Below are positions 4,955 to 8,331 of a stretch of 8,331 nt of DNA, piece after piece. Below the pieces are notes generated by a model. It searched no databases. It was not told the DNA's origin and saw nothing but the letters and a program-made list of their open reading frames with translations. Each line of letters opens with the position of its first letter. Within the stretch, counting starts at the first letter, position 1. This stretch comes from Desulfobacterales bacterium (lineage in GTDB: Bacteria > Desulfobacterota > Desulfobacteria > Desulfobacterales > RPRI01). Both the position numbers and the translations under genes were made by a program. The stretch covers positions 1 through 8,331 of the forward strand of contig JAUYEO010000247.1 in assembly GCA_030689795.1 (NCBI GenBank). Reading direction: 5' to 3'.

Positions 4955-6336
4955 TCAGAACCGACGTATTCATAAAAAAAACACGCATTGATGCTCCGGT
5001 TGAGGAGGTATTCAAATGGCACTCAAGGCAGGGCGCGCTCGAAAGGCTCAGCCCGCCCTGGGATCCTGTTCGCGTTATTGAAAGAAAAGGGGGGATAAAT
5101 AAAGGCGCAAGGGTAGTGCTTGAGATGAAGGCAGGCCCTTTCCCTTTCAGATGGACTGCCGAGCACACGGACTACGAAGAAAACCGTCTTTTCAGGGACA
5201 GTCAGGTAAGAGGCCCTTTTTCCCACTGGGTGCATACCCACAGCTTTGAGCCGGACGGTCCTGAAGGCTCTTTTTTTGAAGACCGCATCGATTACGCGCT
5301 TCCTTTTTACCCGTTCGGAAAACTGCTTGGAGGCGAGTTTGTTGAGGCAAAACTCGTAAGAATATTCAAATACCGTCATGCTACTGCAATAGAAGATATA
5401 GCCCTGCATCATTCCAAAAAAGATATCAAGAGACCGATGAAGATACTCATGACCGGCGCAAGCGGTCTCCTGGGCTCGGCGCTGATACCATTTTTTACGA
5501 CCGGCGGGCACATTGTCAATACCCTTGTAAGGAGAGATCCTGTTTTGGAAAAAGGTGAGGCGTTCTGGGATCCTGAGAAAAAAAGTCTCGATCCTTCGGT
5601 TTTTGATGAAATAGACGCGGTCATTCATCTTGCAGGCGAGCATATCGGCGAAGGCCGGTGGACTGATGAGAAGAAGAGAAGAATAATTGAAAGCCGAACC
5701 AAAGGAACAGTGCTCATAGCAGAAACAATGTCCCGGCTTTCATCTCCTCCGCCTGTGCTTATATGCGCTTCAGCTATAGGATACTACGGAAACCGGGAGA
5801 ATAAAATTCTTGCCGAAGATGATCCGCCGGGCGATGATTTTATTTCAAAAGTATGCAGTGAATGGGAAAAATCGGCTCAGGCTGCTGTCGGTAAAGGGAT
5901 AAGGACGGCGTTCATGCGGATTGGAATTGCTCTGAGTCCTGCCGGAGGAGCTCTTTCGAGGCTGCTTCTTCCTTTCAGAGCCGGTCTCGGGGCAAAGATA
6001 GCGTCAGGCGCCCAGTTTATGAGCTGGGTCGGGATAGATGATGTTATCGGCGTTTTTTTTCATGTGCTTTCGAATAATAAAATTGCAGGACCTGTAAATG
6101 TCGTATCTCCGAATCCGGTCACAAACCTTGAGTTTACAAAGACTCTGGGACAGGTTCTTTCGCGCCCGGCCATCTTTTCAGTTCCTGCTGCAGCAATAAA
6201 TCTTGCTTTCGGAGAGATGGGAAGAGAGATTCTTCTCTCAAGCACAAGGGTTATACCGGAAAAGCTCCTTGAATCTGGATACAGATTCCGCAATCCCGAT
6301 TTATCAGGCGCTTTATCTCATCTGTTGGGAAAATAG
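4951..6336 (+). CDS. SRPBCC domain fused to TIGR01777-family NAD(P)-dependent oxidoreductase
   Basis: 461-residue two-domain protein. Residues 1-155 look like an SRPBCC (START-like) ligand-binding domain (FIKKTRIDAPVEEVFKWHSR at the start; GPFPFRWTAEHTDYEENRLF at 62-81). Residues 163-461 are a TIGR01777/YfcH-type short-chain dehydrogenase: MKILMTGASGLLGSAL has the G169-x-x-G-x-x-G175 nucleotide-binding loop, IDAVIHLAGEHI follows at 221-232, SAIGYYGN at 274-281, and the C-terminal DUF1731-like region (about 405-455) ends SGYRFRNPDLSGAL. Such fusions are known; the substrate is not established. Family relatives have been labelled cell-division inhibitors without firm proof. No good Shine-Dalgarno precedes ATG 4951, but the SRPBCC domain starts right there, and overlap with the DUF2283 remnant may supply ribosomes. 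Likely operon with the membrane protein 21 bases downstream. Cytoplasmic. Confidence 0.9.
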   Translation: MIRTDVFIKKTRIDAPVEEVFKWHSRQGALERLSPPWDPVRVIERKGGINKGARVVLEMKAGPFPFRWTAEHTDYEENRLFRDSQVRGPFSHWVHTHSFEPDGPEGSFFEDRIDYALPFYPFGKLLGGEFVEAKLVRIFKYRHATAIEDIALHHSKKDIKRPMKILMTGASGLLGSALIPFFTTGGHIVNTLVRRDPVLEKGEAFWDPEKKSLDPSVFDEIDAVIHLAGEHIGEGRWTDEKKRRIIESRTKGTVLIAETMSRLSSPPPVLICASAIGYYGNRENKILAEDDPPGDDFISKVCSEWEKSAQAAVGKGIRTAFMRIGIALSPAGGALSRLLLPFRAGLGAKIASGAQFMSWVGIDDVIGVFFHVLSNNKIAGPVNVVSPNPVTNLEFTKTLGQVLSRPAIFSVPAAAINLAFGEMGREILLSSTRVIPEKLLESGYRFRNPDLSGALSHLLGK

Positions 6337-6357
6337 AAGGGAAGAATCGAAAGGGAA

Positions 6358-7506
6358 ATGACAGGTAAATTTAAAGCAAACCTTATTATTTTAATGACGC
6401 TTGCGCTTTTCTTCGGGTTTTTGCATCTTTTTATCCCGGACGGAAAAGCTCACAACTTCGAGAGGCTGCATATATTCCTGTTTAATTTATGCAGCGGCGG
6501 GACCATACTCCTTTATTATACCGAGAAAAAGAAGCGTCTTACAAAAAAGGCATCCCTGTTTTCCTTTCTTGCGGTCTGCTATGCGGCATGCGCTTTTTTT
6601 AAATTCTATTTTGTCTCGATGTTTATCGCCATTCTTCTTGCAGGCATTGTGGAGTCGGTCAGGATCAGAAGATTTTCCGCGTTTCCATTTGATTTTTTCA
6701 GGCCGTCACCTGTTTCCGAAAAGTTTCACCAGGCATCTCTTTTATGTCTTTCGCTGGGACTTGTAATATCGAGCCTCGTGATTGCAAATAATGAATATTT
6801 CAAAGTGGTCTCATTTCCGAAGCTTAAGCTCGATACTTTTTTTCTCGGATTTTCTTTCCCGCTTTCCCTTATCACGATGTCCGTCATGTTTTCCCTGATG
6901 AAGGATGATGTGAGAAATATTATACGGATTCTTAAAGATGCCGGCTTCTGGACTGTAAATCTCGGCGTGATAATCTTTTTTCTGTTTATAATGTTTGAAA
7001 GACTCGATTTTCAGCTTATTGTAACATCCATCCTGTTTTGTTCGGTGGTGATGATCTTTATCCTTTTCGCAAAACTTGGAATAAAGACGCAACAGAAAAA
7101 CTTTTTAACATCAGGAATGGTTTTTCTTCTTTTTACCGCTGTGACCGGGATACTCTATATTCTTCTGGAATTTCATCCTTCTTATAATCCTGAGAGATTG
7201 AAGCTGCTCCTGAGGGTTCATGCGTTTGCATCCCTTTATGGATGGAATTTAAGCGGGCTTGCGGTCATATGCAGGTATGATGATTTTCCGATAATGCTCG
7301 ACTCAAAATGGATTATAATCATTCACTGGATTACGGTAGTAATTCTTGCGCCATTGGGTTACTACTTCAAGCCTTTTGCTGTGTCTGCCGTAGTCCTTTA
7401 CCTGTTAATGCTCTATATGATTCTTTTCAGTAAAGGTTCCTCCGGCGCAAGTATGTTAAATCACGGATATAGAAAAGATGCGGATGACCGGCTGCCAGGG
7501 GGATAA
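6358..7506 (+). CDS. Polytopic integral membrane protein of unknown function
   Basis: 382 residues, with about 11-12 hydrophobic spans: near 9-27, 36-54, 66-84, 86-100, 126-144, 160-180, 197-213, 219-239, 251-271, 288-305, 318-336 and 339-358. I do not recognise the family. Soluble pieces are short; the segment RVHAFASLYGWNLSGLAVIC (286-305) and IIIHWITVVI (319-328) contain the only striking polar residues within spans, histidines 288 and 323, which might bind a cofactor, but this is speculation. ATG 6358 is preceded by GAAGGGAAG (6337-6345) and AAGGG (6351-6355), the first a little far and the second a little close. It follows the SRPBCC-TIGR01777 gene by 21 bases, suggesting one transcript, and ends in a hairpin that overlaps the last codons. 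Confidence 0.8.
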   Translation: MTGKFKANLIILMTLALFFGFLHLFIPDGKAHNFERLHIFLFNLCSGGTILLYYTEKKKRLTKKASLFSFLAVCYAACAFFKFYFVSMFIAILLAGIVESVRIRRFSAFPFDFFRPSPVSEKFHQASLLCLSLGLVISSLVIANNEYFKVVSFPKLKLDTFFLGFSFPLSLITMSVMFSLMKDDVRNIIRILKDAGFWTVNLGVIIFFLFIMFERLDFQLIVTSILFCSVVMIFILFAKLGIKTQQKNFLTSGMVFLLFTAVTGILYILLEFHPSYNPERLKLLLRVHAFASLYGWNLSGLAVICRYDDFPIMLDSKWIIIIHWITVVILAPLGYYFKPFAVSAVVLYLLMLYMILFSKGSSGASMLNHGYRKDADDRLPGG

Positions 7507-7540
7507 TGATTTGCAAGGCCGCCGGTCATTTACGCTTTTT
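7484..7540 (+). terminator. Hairpin and T-run ending the oxidoreductase/membrane-protein operon
   Basis: ATGACCGGC (7484-7492) pairs perfectly with GCCGGTCAT (7521-7529); a further GCC (7494-7496) / GGC (7517-7519) extends it past one mismatch. TTTTT at 7536-7540 follows after six bases. The left arm lies in the last codons of the membrane-protein gene. The 28-base interval between the arms and the late T-run make it a moderate rather than ideal terminator; it lies between convergent genes. Confidence 0.55.
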
Positions 7541-7603
7541 AGAGTTTCCTTTTAAACATCAAATCCGTGACGGAGGGGTTAATAATAAATTCCTGGCTTG
7601 ATA

Positions 7604-8053
7604 TTACCTGCCGCAGGGCCCTCCGGGGCATCCGCCGCCGAAACCCCTTGCTAAATTAGGGTTAAGCTTTTTCATCTTTATCATGTGGTCAAGCCGTTTC
7701 TGGTCGAACTTTGATTCAAGCTCGGATATCTCCTTCTGGAGCTTTGAAGCTTTTTCAGTATCGATATTCTTTTTGGCAAGCTCGCTGTTTAATTCCATCT
7801 CTTTGGCGTAAATATCCTGCCTTAAATCTTCGGTTGCCTTGAAAAATTCATCGCGGGCGTCGTTAAGTTTCTTTGTTTCATCCTCGGTGATGTTTCCCAT
7901 CATGTTTCCGGAACCGGGGCCATAGCCGCCGCCTCTGCTCCCCTGGCACTGTCCTCCGCCCGGTCCGTATCCCATTCCCCGGCCTGCGTAAGCCGTAACG
8001 CTTAAGGCTACAACTGCAGCGATTGCAAAAATTATCAAATATCCTTTTTTCAT
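7604..8053 (-). CDS. ZraP/Spy/CpxP-like periplasmic heavy-metal resistance or envelope-stress protein
   Basis: 149 residues. A signal peptide occupies 1-23 (MKKGYLIIFAIAAVVALSVT, then AYA before the likely cut at G24). A Gly-rich segment with one Cys (24-53: GRGMGYGPGGGQCQG...) precedes a charged helical hairpin (56-130: EDETKKLNDARDEFFKATE, then LRQDIYAKEMELNSELAKK and QKEISELESKFDQKRLDHMI), the pattern of the heavy-metal-resistance (PF13801-like) family that includes ZraP, where these proteins form periplasmic zinc-binding chaperone-like oligomers. The tail GFGGGCPGGPCGR adds two Cys that could bind metal. The length fits ZraP-like proteins (about 140-150). AGGAGG (8058-8063) lies 4 bases before ATG 8053. 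A sigma-54 promoter upstream supports a stress-response role. Which metal or stress is unknown. Confidence 0.82.
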   Translation of the reverse strand: MKKGYLIIFAIAAVVALSVTAYAGRGMGYGPGGGQCQGSRGGGYGPGSGNMMGNITEDETKKLNDARDEFFKATEDLRQDIYAKEMELNSELAKKNIDTEKASKLQKEISELESKFDQKRLDHMIKMKKLNPNLARGFGGGCPGGPCGR

Positions 8054-8142
8054 AATGCCTCCTTGATTGTTTGTTATTAATTATTAATTGAGATTTGTTT
8101 TAATCATTTTATAATTTCGCCCTCTTTTACTGTTCTGTTGTT

Positions 8143-8158
8143 GCAACTGGTATGCCAA
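8143..8158 (-). promoter_or_regulatory. Sigma-54 (RpoN) -24/-12 promoter for the ZraP-like gene
   Basis: On the minus strand the sequence is TTGGCATACCAGTTGC (8158 down to 8143). It has the -24 GG (8156-8155) and -12 GC (8144-8143) exactly 10 bases apart and fits the consensus TGGCAYR-N4-TTGCW, with the following A. Transcription would start near 8131, leaving about 77 bases of leader before ATG 8053. In enterobacteria zraP is switched on by the NtrC-type activator ZraR with sigma-54, so promoter and gene agree. Confidence 0.7.
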
Positions 8159-8183
8159 AACTTGTAAAACACCTTATAAAGAA

Positions 8184-8210
8184 GCATAACATGCATAATA
8201 TGCACGATAT
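8184..8210. repeat. Three tandem 9-bp repeats upstream of the sigma-54 promoter
   Basis: GCATAACAT (8184-8192), GCATAATAT (8193-8201) and GCACGATAT (8202-8210) follow each other without gaps; the first two differ by one base, the third by two from the second. They also include the inverted repeat TGCAT-AAT-ATGCA (8192-8204). They lie about 55-80 bases upstream of the predicted start of the ZraP-like transcript, a position compatible with an activator site. The remaining bases to 8331 hold no gene I can support. Confidence 0.45.
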
Positions 8211-8331
8211 ATTTAATTTTAATCAATGTGCCTGTTTAAATTTGGAAAGAGCTTTTGATGGATATATAGTATTCAGTTTGAACAGACAGAAGAGTATAAA
8301 CCGGATACAAAATACCCGTTTCACAACCTTT

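Noticed and set aside
5023..5643. Minus-strand 206-codon frame
   Set aside because: Antisense shadow of the SRPBCC-TIGR01777 gene, whose domains are unmistakable on the plus strand.
7572..7590. Terminator for the ZraP-like gene
   Set aside because: Only a 5-bp stem (TCCGT/ACGGA, around 7563-7573) and no T-run in the minus direction.
8211..8331. Short plus-strand frames at the right end
   Set aside because: All end within a dozen codons; no ribosome site or recognisable residues.

Overview
The window comes from a Gram-negative bacterium. A strictly periplasmic ZraP/Spy-like protein with a signal peptide, a -24/-12 (sigma-54) promoter, and an SRPBCC-TIGR01777 fusion next to a polytopic membrane protein together suggest Desulfobacterota (former deltaproteobacteria) or Nitrospirota, but the phylum is an inference.

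Region 1 (1-2996, plus strand) is the downstream part of a DNA-defence locus. It starts inside the specificity subunit of a type I restriction-modification enzyme (hsdS; the first recognition domain lies outside the window). Next is a 365-residue protein with a helix-hairpin-helix-like element and a possible PD-(D/E)XK-like C-terminal half, started by TTG behind a perfect AGGAGG. Then comes a 295-residue protein joining an ArdC-like N-terminal domain to an ImmA/IrrE zinc-peptidase domain. No hsdM or hsdR is visible.

Region 2 (2997-4950) has no clearly intact gene. It is a graveyard of accessory-gene pieces of the kinds often found in restriction loci: a KilA-N fragment, a DUF1016/YhcG fragment, a short C-terminal piece resembling a DNA methyltransferase, a rhuM gene broken by an internal deletion with a frame change, a second KilA-N fragment and a truncated DUF2283 gene. 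Two ~90-bp direct repeats (3072-3162 and 3511-3598, about 88% identical by eye) and several perfect or near-perfect palindromes mark or lie in the pieces. The rhuM deletion falls on a sequence readable in both frames (GCGGCTGCGGAA), pointing to microhomology-mediated loss.

Region 3 (4951-8331) looks like ordinary chromosomal backbone. The SRPBCC-TIGR01777 oxidoreductase and a ~12-span membrane protein of unknown function form a likely operon ending in a hairpin at 7484-7540. Converging from the other strand is a ZraP/Spy-like periplasmic heavy-metal/envelope-stress protein (7604-8053, minus). Upstream of it, a good sigma-54 promoter (8143-8158) and three tandem 9-bp repeats (8184-8210) fit control by an NtrC-type activator, as in the ZraSR system of enterobacteria.

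I see no complete new system. The best candidate for something undescribed is the trio hsdS / HhH-nuclease-like protein / ArdC-ImmA peptidase; the most striking DNA structure is the palindrome-rich decay zone at 3165-3737.
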